From: Scatophagus argus
Lineage: Eukaryota; Chordata; Actinopteri; Scatophagidae
Direction of reading: 5' to 3'
Length of the DNA stretch: 64,000 nt
NCBI RefSeq assembly: GCF_020382885.2
Contig: NC_058506.1
Location: forward strand, 14,486,318-14,550,317
Numbering within the stretch: the first letter of the stretch is position 1; every line of letters begins with the position of its first letter. Under the pieces are notes generated by a model. That model searched no databases, had not been told where the DNA came from, and saw nothing but the letters and a program-made list of their open reading frames with translations. A program made the translations under genes and the position numbers. Below are positions 50,330 to 63,845 of the stretch, in pieces.

Positions 50330-50720
50330 CTTTTTTGTGAAGCATGGGGGCTATATCGTGTTATGAGGGTGGGCTTTCCAGCTGCACAGCCAAGGGGAAT
50401 TTTAAGCTTACAGGGGGACAAAGACTGAAGCCAAATGCAGGAGACCTCTTGAGGACAACCTGATTATGAATGCCGAGAAACTTACCCTGCAGCAAAGATT
50501 TATGTCCTACCAGAACAATGACCTTAGCATCAAACCAATTCAACACTGGTTGGCTTACGAACAAGAATGTTGAAGTCCTTGAGCCCGAGCCCAGATTTCA
50601 GTCCCTTAGAAAATCTATGGTCTGACTGTTTACTGACATAATGAGCTGTTCATGGACATTCTTCTTTAAATTTTGACCAAGGTGGGACAAATCTGTAAGG
50701 ACTAACGGGAGTGTCCATAA
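50330..50720 (+). mobile_element. Decayed Tc1/mariner transposase 3' half
   Basis: Despite frameshifts and stops, the plus strand retains the order of Tc1 blocks: GCATGGGGGC...GGGCTTTCCAGCTGCA (VWGCFS-type region), GACAACCTGAT (ENL), CAGAACAATGACC (degenerate QDNDP with the DDE Asp region), TTGGCTTACGAACAAGAATG, GTCCTTGAGCCCGAGCCCAGA (SPSPD) and CCTTAGAAAATCTATGGTCTG (LENLWSD). It cannot encode an enzyme. No terminal repeat is identified. Confidence 0.6.
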
Positions 50721-53717
50721 AGTCCAGATGTGCTAATCTGACACAGATGAATCAAAGATATACTCACTGCTGAAACAAAAGAGGTTTCCACAATCTATTT
50801 ACACAGCTGAGATGTTACAACAAGACTTACAACGATGCATAAGAAGACTCTAACATCTCAGATCCGTAATCAGTGTTTTGTTGAGTTAAGTGCTGTCAGA
50901 AATCTAAACTTTAATCCACTTTGAACTCTGGCTGAAGCACCACAAAGTGCAGAAGAAGTGACATTTCAGTGTATTCTGTAGATGGGTAATATAATGTAAT
51001 GGATGCTTTTTTAGACTCCTACTCTGTACGTTATCAGTATTAATGTCAACAAGAAAAGTACAGCTGAATCATGAGACCATAACTGACGTCCTGTTTGTAG
51101 AACCTCATTATTAATACGCAAACATAATCATAATTAAACCATAAAATTACCATAATTGCAACAGCTGACAAGGGTTGTGTTTGACTCAGTTTTAAGAGCG
51201 AGAAGGAGGAGTGGTGGGACATGAGAGAGCTGACCTCCCCTTACTAATTTTGGGCATGACTGCTGTCGTACCAGTGGTTTCGTATATCTTATCATTCCAG
51301 AGTCTGTCTCACTCTCTCTTGTTGTGTGTATGTGTGTGTGTGTGCGTCACACACAAAGCAAAGCCCACACACAGACCTGACTTGTTATGGTAAAGCTCAG
51401 TTGTATGGAGATCTGTCTGTCCACTGGATGTGTCTCCAATGTGTTATCACGCCACTTACTGTATATGCTCTGTAAACACAGCCATAATCCCTCTTCATGT
51501 AAACCTTTATGCTCAATACATCACAAACAGTGTATCATCGATGTCCAATACAAATCTTATTATATAACATTTTGCTGTTCTGGCTCATGATTTAGGACAG
51601 TAGAGTATGTCAAGGAGTGAACTCAGTGATGAAAGAAGGTGTTTCAAATTAGTAGGCACGTTATGTCCTCGTTTTCCTAAACATTTGTGATTAAAAGGGA
51701 GTCTTCATCTCAAACCTAATGAGCAAAACTCTGAAAACATGGCTAACAGATATAAAAGTTTGGCCTCTTTTTGAACTCACTCATTGCATATATGCGTGTA
51801 TAGATGGCCAACGACCACGACTGTAACATCTCAACCCAGGATGCACTGCTATGACGTATTTTGCAGACACTGAACAGATGGTCCCCAGAGGATGAATTAA
51901 CCTGACTGGATCCACTGACTTTTCATCTAACACCCACCAGCAGGTCAAAGGTCAACTCAATGGATTTCTTTTTTTAAAGAAAAGTTTCTGTATTGATGTA
52001 CCAAAGCTTGAGTTTGAACCAATATTACACGGTATCAGTCAAAAATTGTACATTTATATAAATAAGAACTATAACTTTGGCTATGAAAGGCAAATCAAAT
52101 GGATTATGACTTGCTGCTTTAGGCCTGGTGTTCTTTCAGTATTACTTTCATATAAAAGATGCGTGCGTTAGTGTGTTAAAGTGCGTTAAACCTCAGAAGC
52201 TGTGAAAAAAGAATCCAGCAATCCACGTTAAGTTAAATATGTCAAATATGCTGTGACGGTTAAATCTGTAAGGCTGTACAAGGACACAACAGCAATCATA
52301 GTTCACAGTCATCAACAGACATTTGCTTTAGTCATTTGTCAGTTTTTACAGCAACTGCTGTCATAATCAGAGAAGCCTCAGGCCAGCAGAAAGACAGTGA
52401 GGAAGCACATATTTTCATATCACATTAATCATAAATGTTGTGGTAATATTGCATTTTTTGATGGCTTTTAAATGTCCTCAAACATTTCATGGATTTTGTT
52501 CTGCAATACATAGATTATCACATAAAAAGGAATAACAGTCTGTGTTTGTGAATACAGAACAGATTTATTTATAATTCATTTATAATAACTGTAAACAGCT
52601 GTGAAAAAAATGCATGTATTTTTTAATTTCATGAAAAGGGATCGTCACTCTGCATTTTTCCTCATTGAATACGACATCCCAACATTTTTACTGACTTGTT
52701 TGTACTCCGTCTCCACAAGTGTCCTCTGTAATAAGCAATGCAATGCATAAGCAGTTTGGCTGTGGAAAAATCCAGAAGGCTTTGGCAGAGCTTAAAGGGC
52801 AATTATAATGTAATGAAATAAACCAGCAGAGTCTCCTGTTTGACAGCTGGACATAAAACCTCTGAGGGTGGAAGTCTTGTCGTTTCAGCTGTAATGCACC
52901 TTCTCCTGAGATCTATTTCACAGTTATTGTATTCACACAAGGCCTGAAAGTGGCTGTAGCTACAATGACTACGTATTTTTAAATCGCCGTTGTGTGTACC
53001 ACAGCTGGATTGCCTTCGGGCCACACAGAAATGGAAGCACAAAGTGAGCCTGAGACACCTGCGTGTCTTGTGCGGATTGTTTGGTAGCAGTGAGGCTCAA
53101 ATTAGATTTTCGTATCAGAGTTGTCTCCTAATGCATCCTGGCATGATTGGACAATAAAAGTCACAATGAAATGACAGGAGTAACAACAGCTTCAGACAGC
53201 CAGCGTGAATTAAAGTGGCTCGGGCTCTCTTCTCGTTGTCAATGTGCTCTGCCTGCCCGGCTAAGAAGGTGTCTAAGTGATGATCTAATCCAAATCTAAT
53301 TAGATCTAATGGAGCTTGATGTGATGTAATCTGATGCTGTTAACATGCAGTGATTGGATTTCTTAGAATGGCCACGAGGAGACTTCTGATTTGCAAACAC
53401 CACTTTTGTCTTTTGACATCAGAAAAGAATATTGTATAATGGGAGCAATATTTGGTGAGTTTGGGGTTTCCTCACTGTGAGAAAGCCGTTAAAAATGGGA
53501 ACAAAAACAAGATTTGCGAGTGCTTATTTTCTTGTCAAAGCGTGCCTCGCTTCAATGCTGGCGTCAGGAAAGTCAGTGCATTTGGTCTGAATGATGAAGT
53601 GGATCTTGTATAATCAATACAAATAAAAAATAAAAAATAAAAATAAATAATCACCTTTAAATTGAATACAAAGTTGGTCCTTCACTTGCAAGTCAGATCT
53701 CTGTTGGAAAGCGGAGA

Positions 53718-53742
53718 ACACACACACACACACACACACACA
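53718..53742. repeat. (CA)n microsatellite
   Basis: Uninterrupted CA dinucleotides. Confidence 0.95.
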
Positions 53743-56700
53743 GCCGACAGCGCCTGCCAAATGGGATGCAGACCGACAGCAGGACAATCAGGAATATTTA
53801 ACTTCCTGTGCTTCCCTGGAACTGTACCATAAACGCACACACATACACACAGGCCACATGGGTTACACAGACACATTCATACTCAGGTTACAAATGCGTA
53901 CACACACAAAATGGTTGTGCACACATAGGAGTATGCTTATATACACGTGGACTCACACATACAGCTTGTTGCCAAGGCTGCCTAGTCAGCTGGTGTGATG
54001 CCATATGTTGCCGCATTAGCTGCACAACAAGTGTTCAGTTGGTGAGCTACAAATCTGTTAGAAGCTATGCACACAATACGCAGGTGTGATTTCAACAGCA
54101 CGGAAGTACAAACAAATATACACACAGACACACATGTTAAAATAGCTTTTCTAGGTTGTGGGAAAGTGGTGGTTTCAGGTGTGCTATCGAAAACAAACAT
54201 ACGTATTCTGCCCTCTTAATATGTCCACTAGCTACCACTTTTTTTTTTTCATTTAATGTCGATTGCTAGTTTAAAAAGCTAAGCTATAGTTCTAGCTAGT
54301 TCCATACATGTATCAGAAACTATAATTAGAAGCTTCAAAAAGGCCTCATTTTCATGTAACATTTTTTCTGGCAGAAATGGGATGAAGTGCTTGTACACTG
54401 AGAGAAAAAAGAAACGCCACAGTCGGTTTTGATATTGGCTGTGTAGCTACCTCAAGTCTTTGTCTAGAGTGGGTTGATGACACAAAACAGCAAGCTCACA
54501 ACTCATAGAGTGATAAAAAAAGACTCTCCAGCAACATTATTGTCTGGCTGATTATCTTCCATAAATGGTCTTTTCTGCCTCCGTGATGATAGTTTCTGTC
54601 TGACAAATCTCAGGACAGACCAATAAAGGCCAGAATCCAAGAATCCTGCTCCATCTGATATATGATTGGTTGACTGAAAGAGAGCGACAATGAAAAACCC
54701 AGCACCTTTCTAAAAAGTCCATACATTTTCAACTTGAAGTGCTGCAGAAAAAAAGACGAAGTGCACCAGATGGAGCCCTTTTCTCTATGCTGCCACATTG
54801 GCTCTCTCCTTATTTGAAATAACTGGAAGAAGGTGCTGGCCTTCAGAAAAAAAGAAACTATGTGGACATTATCCCTAACATATGGATCTGTCAAATAAAT
54901 CTATTCAGAGAGTGTAGGAATCTCAACACTCCAAGCTGATGAGTGTTTAACTTTCAACCTCCAGAATACCATCAGGGCCCCAACAGCCATCAGTTGAGTG
55001 GAGCTCCTCTTAGTTTGATGGTTGATATTAGAGTTTTGCGTAGTACACAGACTTATTGGGGTTTCATCTTCGTCTTTATGCTGTACAAAACAGCTGGAGT
55101 GCTTCACATCTCCCTCATGCAAAATTTGGAGAAGCACCAAAAGTACTGCTGGTGTGGTGCAACCCGGCATAGGTGTCACTTGACATACTTCACCTTCAAT
55201 GTACTGTATGTTTACCATCTATTCTATCTACCTTACAACGGTTCATGACATGTGTGTCGCTGAGGGATCAACGAGAAACTGCAGCCAAGCCCAGGAGACA
55301 GTTAGCTTAATTTAACATAAAGAGTGGAAGCAGTGAAAACAACTCCAGATGCATCAAAAAGATAACTTATTGACGTGTCTAATCTTGTTAGTTAAACTCA
55401 TACAAAAAATAAATTGCTAAATTAAAGTTTTACATAAAATCTCCTTGTTGGCATCAAATGCATTTCAGTTTGTACATAGAATCTTCTATGGGAAACAAAT
55501 CACAAAGTTGTTATCTGCTCTCCCACTTCCACAGAAACCCCCGCACAAGTGAATAGGGCCGTGATCCAAAACCAGATCAAGGGTCTAATTTACAGTCAGT
55601 CGTTTGACCAGTGTGCCACCACAGAATGACGTGTGAGCAAGATATAGAGGCCTTATTTATAGACCAAAGCTACCAGAACCGATCAGTGTAGTGTTGAGTC
55701 ATGTTGTGGTTGGATAAGGTGTTCTGTTTGTTCACATAACTGGATTTTTTTCCCCACTTAGGGTCTCACTTCTGGTCAGTCCTTATCTCACTTATGTTCT
55801 GAACCTGAAAAAAGCAGCTTTAAGGGGGGGATTATCATGTGTAGGTTGTTTCATGGCAGTGAATCATGCATGCTTGAGTCTTGGAGTCAGAGGGCCCTCA
55901 AAGAGCTAATACAGCTGATGTCACAGACAATGGGTATATTTATAATAGCATGGGGCAATTATGACAAATTGTTCTTGCTGAAAATTTAAAGTTAGTCCCC
56001 AAAGATATGTTTATGGGCACAACTCACTGAATGTGCTCAGGAGAATGGAACATCCACCTCTTTGCTGTATTCTGAGAAGTTGCTTGTTGTTTTAAAATTG
56101 TCTGATTAAAATGAATGACTGTGTATGCCAAAAACTGGACTATCGGGAAAAGTGGACACCTGACTTTGGACCTTAACACCACAGATGCATAGCAGTTTTC
56201 TTCATACTGCTTTCCAGAGTCTGCTCAGAGGACGCACATTCCACACATATGGGCATATTCTGTAGCTTCTCGTAGCGTACAGGATGGGCACTAAAAATTG
56301 GAGGTAGCACACATGTAAACCCTCTTATGACAAAATGGATGTCAAATGGACACTAGTAGACTCCCAAAGTACAATTTCAGCTTTAGGCTACCCTTCTGTT
56401 CATCCTTCAGCTCCGGAGTGGAGGTGAAGCAGCCTCAGTGATAGCATTTAGCACTAGGAATGGGGATTGTTATTAGCATCCATACAAGCAGGGGAAATCT
56501 GTGTGGAATAAAAATGTCAGGATGCCACATTTGTTGGTTATTCAGCAGCAAACAGCTCAAACAAGCTGCTCATGTCATATTCAATTTGTTAAATATGTAA
56601 ATGTAACTTATATCTGAACTTTATTCATATTTTTCCGTGTTGTTTGCGATCATAAGAGTAGCAGTGCATTCAGTAAATAATTTTAGCAGATAATAGAGAT

Positions 56701-57400
56701 TGATTGTGGGATGGTGCCATACGTTTCATTAAAATAAGCATAAGCTGAATTTCAAAGGAGATGGACCTGTGCTTGTATCTATGTGCTTTTTCATTTCTTT
56801 GTTCATTCACTTGTCTCAGGTCAGAAGTGATGTGGAGAACTTGAATTAACTCCCAAAATGTTATTTGTGATCATCACATCTTCTATCTGCCAGTTCTTAC
56901 CAAAGGTTAATTTAGCATGTGCGTATTTCTCAGCATTGCTCGCCGATTATTTATATCTGTCTGCATGCATCTCTCTCTTTCACTTTTCATCGCTTTCTCC
57001 CTTTCAGTTTATTGCCTCAGTTCAGGGAGAACACTTTGGTCCAATGACTCTCAGATGCCTCCACCCAAGCACCCAAGGGCAGACAAACATTATGTAATGT
57101 CTCCATGCAAACACAGTCCGCTGTCAAAGATCAGTCATCCCGGCCACACGACATGCAAGCACGCAAACATATGCATAAACAGGAAAAACAGGAGGCAAGA
57201 CACCTTAGAAATGTTCATACCTTAATGCTATATTTAGTACTGATGAATTGTATTATGTTTAACAGTCACATGAGCTCAAATTTTATATTCTCTTTGGTCT
57301 CTCTGTTCAGTCACTCTGCCTCTTTGTGACTGAAAAGCACTAAACCGACACTCTAACTGAAAAAAATGAATACTTAGACATGTATGTGTTGCTGTGCAGG

Positions 57401-57537
57401 CTGTGGGGGCTAGGTGCCTTGCTCAAGGGCACGTCAGCTGCTGTTAATGGGGAGGGGGCATTGATTAATCGCTCCACCCCCACCCAAGTTCCGGTCACAA
57501 GCCGCTTCTCCAACCTCTAGGCCACAGCTGCCCCCAC
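57401..57537. repeat. SINE-like dispersed repeat fragment
   Basis: The blocks AGGTGCCTTGCTCAAGGGCA, CCGGTCACAAGCCGCTTCTC and CCTCTAGGCCACAGCTGCCCC occur in this order in many fish genomes. The middle is reminiscent of a tRNA-derived internal promoter, but I cannot confirm box A/box B. Confidence 0.5.
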
Positions 57538-57895
57538 CGCTTTCACACCGCTTTCGGATAAACAGACAGAATATCTGTGTGTTCTCACTGTCTTTCTGGC
57601 TTTTTTGGCAGAACATGTTGGGTCGGCTTCAGTTCAGGCAGCAACACAAGCTCACCAACTATAAACTCTCAGTGATCATAAGATACACTTGGCACAACTC
57701 TCTCGCTGTAAGCACCTGCACACACACATTTGGGACATTGTGTATCTGTGTATGTATATCCTGCATATTGCAGTGTGTGCGTGTGCGGCAATGTGTGTTT
57801 GCGTGCATTAAATGCTTTAGCATCTGTGCGCGCGCATACATATGCATGCATCTGGTAGCAAATATGAATGCGTACTCAGAGTCAGAGATCAATCA

Positions 57896-57899
57896 AGTG

Positions 57900-57941
<42 letters not shown>
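57896..57941. repeat. (GT)n microsatellite
   Basis: A GT tract with one GCGT interruption near its start. Confidence 0.95.
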
Positions 57942-57943
<2 letters not shown>

Positions 57944-60555
57944 GTTGCGGTTAGATGGTGGTTAAGCCTCGAGGAAATGAATGTAAGTGTACGTAATGTC
58001 CCCAAAAGTTAGGGGAACAAGACTCTGTGTGAATGTGTGTGTGTGTGTGTGTGTTTATCTAGAGGGCATACCTCCAGCTCTGTGTACTGTGTATAAAGGC
58101 CTGAGGCACAGCTCGGAGGGTCTCTGTTTTCATCTACATGGATTAGACTGCATCTGCCTGTCAACAGGGGTGTGTGCGTGTGTGAGTGTGCTCTTGCATG
58201 GGTGTGTGTTTGTGTGTTTGTTGGTGAGTGATCACACAGGATATATGTGACTGCCCCGTTGTCAGCTCTATAATGCTAGTTAACACCTCATAACAAGACA
58301 AAACAGAGACATGCCCACACAAATGTTTGACAGGGACGTGAAGGCAGATACTCGCACGCTGAAAAGGAAGGTGAGAGGATTTAAAACATTTAAAGCTAAG
58401 CCTCTTCTGATGTAAAATAGAGCACAACATCGTGAATTTGTATTAAGTTAAGGGAATAAGTAATAAACCGAGAGAGAAATACACAGAGAAAAAAGATTAA
58501 AAAAGACAGTAGAAAGTAGATGGTAACTGCTATTCATGTCTGTCTGTTTAAATTTGCCTTATCAGTCTTTTGGAAGTCCGTTAAAACATTAGAACATTAC
58601 CACAGAGATTCAAATAACGGCTTCATTGTCTATTTTCAAACAAATTGTGGTGTTCTCATCTTGCTGTGATGCAGAAGTCGGCGTGTTTCAGGTATACCAT
58701 TAAGTCAATATTGTACTCTGCCAGTGTCCCTGTGACGCGGGCAGATTTAGCGAACGTAACTCTGACGTCCGGATTTTCCCCTAAGGATTACAATGCAGCC
58801 ACTGCAGCTGCGTTGCGGCTGCCAGCTGAGACAATCTATCTGACCACTTGCAAACCTTTCGGTGAGCATGAATCACTTACACACCAAGATATGCGAACCT
58901 AGGGCCAACGTTTAAAAAAATAATGGAATATCTTTTTAAGCACATGAACCTCAACATACCTAAATCCTGTTCCATGGAAACAGATCACATTCAAACACGC
59001 ATGTCAAACTGTAAAGCTGTGTATGTGCGTATTGAAGCAGTATATCTGATTGTATTTCCTCTGCAGCAGCTGATACTGTAGCCGCTGTGACCGCTTGCAC
59101 CTGTCACTGTACGTCATGCCTCACAGTCACACACACACACACACTCACACTTTAACTTTAATGCAAACAGCCAAGTCAAGTCTTCATGCCTAATTTGGAT
59201 GGCTGAGCAGGGACAAAAAGCCTTTATAACAGGGGCTTATTTTAAAAGGTTGCAATGAGAGAAGAGTCACATTTCGATATGTCGACAAAGAGCCTTTTGA
59301 GACACAATTATAGACCTTTATTATGCTTATGAGAAATGTTAATGGCTGTCTTTGAAATTAAATTTTTGATGAATGCTATGTTTGGTCAACAGCATGCGAC
59401 TCACAGTCTGTCACGCTGTTTTTTTCTCTTCAGACAAAGTGTTCACTTGATGAACCACTAATTCCATTATGGATTGTCAATGACTGCCAGCGCTAAGATG
59501 AAAACTTTGCAGTGTGTGTAGTTGGCACTGTTTACAGGAAGTATTAAATTAGCATCCTGTATAATAAACTGAGCCTGCAATCCCCACAAGAATGACTTCT
59601 GTAAGTGGTATCAAAAACCCTAGTATTTACTAGCAAATTGGTAGTCTAGAAAGACTATTCTTGTTTTATTTTATTAACAACAAATCACAGCTAAAGGAGC
59701 ATCCTTTGCACGAATAAACCAAAATCTCCTCTGGTTGTTTGTTAATAAACAAGCTCTAATATTATAATATAATATCCAGCTAATTTTAACCTAATCTGCT
59801 TTTATGTTAAGCACATCTTCTTTTCTTTTCATATCTCTCTCTCTCTCTCATGCTGACAGCCACGCTGACCACACACCCACAAACACACACACACACACAT
59901 ACAGCCAATGGATTCAAAAAAATGCAATTTCAAACTTTTACTCACAAAAAAAAAACTGCAGCTCATCAATACATATTTACAGAGATGAGATGACATTCAT
60001 GTGAGTCTGATGGAGGTAGAAAATAGAATCCGTTCCTCTGGTTAAAGGCTACACTTCTGAAAACCTTTATTTCCAACAGTCAGATTTGTCTCATTATCCC
60101 AAGATAGACACACAGATACAACACAAAATTACATCTTTTTTCTTATTTTTTTTTTACCTTAGATGTTTGTTTCAGTGCTGCTTAAACCAACATCCACATG
60201 GATTAACAAACACGATACAAAACACACACTTAAACACCTTGTTCTTTTTGAAGAACCAGATAAATTATTGAATTTGAAATAAAATACAAAAAAACAACAG
60301 TACTACAGTATGTTCCGACTTGTTTGTTAATCCAAGTCTCATACACATTAAAGTAAATTACAAATATTCAATGTTTCAAGCTTTAAATAGGACAAATAGC
60401 TGGTAATGACATCACGATTGCGCAAAACATACACACACACATACAAACACACAGAAAGACAGGCAGACAGACAAACGTACAGATTCATATTTACAATACG
60501 CATGAGCACTTATTAATCCTCAATATCATGTTCAATGTAATTTTAATACAAACTG

Positions 60556-60885
60556 AAGGTCCAGTGTGTAGAATTTTGTGCCATCTATACAGTGCCATTG
60601 CAGATTTCAACCAACTGAACACTCCTCATTTTACTGTCTCCTATGGTGGCTGCTAAAAATCCTTCAGACCCTCTCTAGATGTTTGGTTTGTCCATTGTGG
60701 GCTTCTGTAGATGGTAGTACATAGTAGGACAACATGGCAGATTCCTTGGAAGAGGACCTGTTCCCTCTGCAGGTATAAAAAGTTTTATTCTAAGGTAACA
60801 AAATCATAACAATCCTTAGTTTAAGATCATCACCCTGATAAAAAAAAATAACATATTATAAAGAAATCCTACACACTGGAGCTTT
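60556..60885. mobile_element. Short non-autonomous element with inverted termini, copy 2
   Basis: Begins AAGGTCCAGTGTGTAGAATT and ends AATCCTACACACTGGAGCTT; the ends are inverted repeats of about 20 bp with few mismatches. The interior matches copy 1 (39721-40004) in block order. About 330 bp, no coding capacity. Better preserved than copy 1. Confidence 0.75.
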
Positions 60886-62290
60886 AAATATTTATACATA
60901 CAAAAGCAGAGCTGAGGAGATTATTTTCTAAATGTATTTTCTGCACTTGGACTGTAATATTATCTTAGGTAGCTCTCATAAATAAAACTGTATGTGAGCT
61001 ACTTCATCGTTATCACTTTGATCACTTTGACTTTTGTTTTTACAGTGAGTGTAACAGACAGGGTTCTGGAAACACATCCCACTGCTTGAAAATGGTCTCC
61101 CCAGCTCTGTCTGACACATTACAATGCTCTTGCTGTAATGGAGCTGAAGCAGACAGGATTAAAGGAAAGAGTGGGTAGATGCTGATGTTTGGAGAGAGAG
61201 GGAGAGGAAAACAGTTGATGAAAGAAAGCGAACACAGGGAAAGAAAGAGCATTCATGGTAGTCACAAGTTTGGGTCTTAGATGCTTATCTGATATACAAA
61301 TATACACCAGTAAATGTTTTTGGACCAGCTATGAGGTTTATCTGGAAGGAATGAAAAGTCGGATTGTTGATAATCTGAAGAGGTTATTATGAAACACGCT
61401 GTTTCAAGACTTTACACCATAGAGAAAACAAAGTTTATTTATTTACTTTTTCTATCTCTGCTTCATGGAGGTTTATATGGATGTGCGACTTGTGCTTTTG
61501 TTTCCTGCAGATGAGGTTATTAGCACTGCAAATGTGGTGCTAAATTGATGTTTCCTGCCTTTGAAAATAATAGTGTCCTTCAGTATGTTCAAATATCCAT
61601 TAAAATTCATCTTAAAGACTCTGAAAACTTTTTTCCTTGGCAATGTTTTTAGGAGCGATAGGATAACACAAGCATGCACTATTTTTATCTGGGTTAGTTC
61701 ACATTTTTCTGTATTTGTATAGTTTTTTTTTTTTCTTCACTGCTCTTCTCACTGATTTGAAGATACAAAACTGTGATGTCACTTACTTCCATGCACCAAT
61801 CAGAGCTGAGCAAGAGCTGAACAGTTGATGGTCAGTCAAATCTGATCAAAATACACCCACACAGTTCTTTAACTGCTGCTCCTTTTGTCATGAATATTTT
61901 ATATTGCAGAGAATTTTTTCTCTTTCTAAACTTGTGTTCCCTCTGTTTTATATTAAAGAGGAGTTTTCGGTTTCGGTTTCGGTAAGATCTTCTCAAACAA
62001 ATCAGTTAGGGTCTGTTCTAAATATACGACGACAAAACCACAGCGTTGTTTTAATCGTCACTGTTTCAAATGAGAAGTACACTTCTACTCATTCCCAAAA
62101 GCTGCAGTCCAACAGTTACATTATCAATCTTCTACCTTTAGTGAGTAAGCGGGTGCGATAACATCTTTGCGTTATGACACTCCCTGGCAATGTGCAGGAA
62201 TTTGAACCGGTAACCTTCCTGCCTGTGTGTAATTGTTCTACACTTGTGCATTCATTGCCAGTTTTTGATTTTCCTATTTGACAACTTTAA

Positions 62291-62797
62291 ATGAGCATGC
62301 ATTTTTATTGTGATACCTCTAATAGAATAACTGACCTAAAATAATTCACTCCTATTCACCCTATGTTTCAGTAGCAAGTAATTCATATGCAGTCCTGTTA
62401 TCCTTCTTCCACTATTGGTTTGGTGAAGCTCAAAATGTCTGGTTTCATTGTACCAATGCATTCTTTTTCTATGTTTATTGTCTTTAGTTTTTTTGTGTTA
62501 TGATGCCTTGAAACTTCAGTGAAAGGTTTAAGTCTGACTTTTTTTTTTAAAGCTGACTTGTGTAGCTGCCTTTGCAATTTAGGAAAACTGTAGCAGCAAA
62601 GAGGAACAGTGAAGTAAAACCTCAATGGCATAGACCGAAACACACCCAACACAATATGAGCTAAGAACTCTACAAGCTACTTCCTTAAAAAAAAAGACCA
62701 AATATTTGAAAAACAAACATTTTGAGCTTCATCGCACTCATGCTCACTCCATGGCTATCCACACACAATGCAAACTAAAGTCTAATATCCTAATTGG
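62291..62797 (-). other. Beta-adrenergic receptor 3' untranslated region (probable)
   Basis: Downstream of the receptor stop. Minus-strand AATAAA signals occur at about 62476 (CAATAAACATAG) and 62304 (CAATAAAAATG). Confidence 0.45.
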
Positions 62798-63845
62798 TCA
62801 AGCACTAGAAGTCATATTTTCCTTACAGCTCCCATTAGCAGAGCTATTAGCCTGCCAGTTTGCCAGAGAACCAGGAGCTACTCCTAAAACCTGCTCACAG
62901 CAAGAAGGAGGAGGAGCCAGAGACAGTGAGCTGCCTTGAATCGAGCTCTCACAACTGTCCTTCCACTCTGATCTCTGCTGAATGTCCAGCACCCTAACAC
63001 CATGCACATCTGAGTTCCCATTCGTCCTACCTGGGGGCTTGGAGTAACAGTCTCTCTCCTTGCACCAACCCCATCCTCTCATCCCTCCCCAACTCCCCCC
63101 TTTGCCTCTCAAACAAAGTAACTCCTGAAAGGCGTGTCTGAAGTCGGGGCTGCGGCAGTAGATGAGCGGGTTGAAGGCTGAGTTGGAGTATCCTAGCCAG
63201 TTGAGGAGTCTGAACAGCAGCTTAATGTCACCCAAGTTGAGGAGAGTCATGAGGATGTTGAGGATGAAGAAGGGTAGCCAACACAGTGTGAAGGTTCCCA
63301 TGATGATCCCCAGAGTTTTCACAGCCTTGTGCTCTTTAAGACAGAACTTAAGACGCTTTGTGCTAGAGTGTTTTCCTTCCCCTTTTTCGGTTCTTGTTTT
63401 GCTCTCTCCTAACTTTTCCTTCTTACCAGTGTCTATTCCTCCCATTTCCTGCATGTTTAATCTATCCTCCCCTGCCTGTTCTTCCACCTCAGTTCCTGTC
63501 CTGAGTTTATTCATAGCAGGACTATCACTGGGATAAGTCAGCTGTGCAGTGTAATGCAAATTGTAAAACTGCCTCTCTCTCCCTCTGATCTTCTCCAGCT
63601 GTTTCTGAGCCTCTTGGAAGACCCGGCTGTACAGGAAAATCATCACCACCAGTGGCAGGTAGAACGAAACAATAGAGGAAGACACGGCGTAGGCTGGAGT
63701 GATGTTGAATTCACAGCAGTACTCATCATTCAAGCACCGCTGAGCTTCCTTATCATCTGACACCCACAACTTCAAATGGATGGGCAAGAAGGAGATGAGG
63801 GAGGCCACTGCCCAAACCCCGAGGACCACTGCAAAGGCCCGACCC
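62798..63845 (-). CDS. adrb2: Beta-adrenergic receptor, adrb2-like, 3' exon (partial)
   Basis: A 348-residue open frame runs to TGA at 62798-62800, from just before TM4 to the C-terminus. Visible: TM4 (VWAVASLISFLPI), extracellular loop 2 cysteines (CLNDEYCCEF), TM5 with the catechol-binding serines (AYAVSSSIVSFYLPL), TM6 CWLPFF, TM7 NWLGYSNSAFNPLIY (Asn7.39 and NPLIY), and SPDFRHAFQELLCLRG with a likely palmitoylated Cys. The TM7/helix-8 text is closest to beta-2 receptors: Gs-coupled adrenaline/noradrenaline receptors at the plasma membrane. A splice acceptor (CTGCTGACCAG|GGGTCGG) opens this exon. The remaining 155 bases to the window end hold no TM3/DRY sequence, so TM1-3 lie beyond an intron. 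The third intracellular loop is about 50 residues longer than in human ADRB2. Paralogue assignment (2a, 2b or other) is open. Confidence 0.82.

Larger units (their letters stand above)
46201..62290. other. Large intergenic interval between ubtd2 and the beta-adrenergic receptor
   Basis: About 16 kb in which no open frame matches a family I recognise or shows splice-linked coding signal. It contains retroelement tails (46125, 47235), a dead Tc1 transposase fragment (50330-50720), a SINE-like block (57401-57537), an inverted-terminal element (60556-60885), an IRF-like hexamer array (61965-61982) and many (CA)n/(GT)n tracts (about 47039-47088, 51324-51345, 53718-53742, 57896-57941, 58029-58052, 59880-59900). 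Confidence 0.55.

Noticed and set aside
54901-55248. Overlapping open frames of about 100 aa on both strands
   Set aside because: No recognisable domain; frames on both strands of the same DNA are expected by chance.
62798-62815. C-terminal MTSSA of the adrb2-like receptor as a PDZ ligand like human ADRB2 DSLL
   Set aside because: The last residue is Ala and the S/T-x-hydrophobic pattern is not met convincingly.
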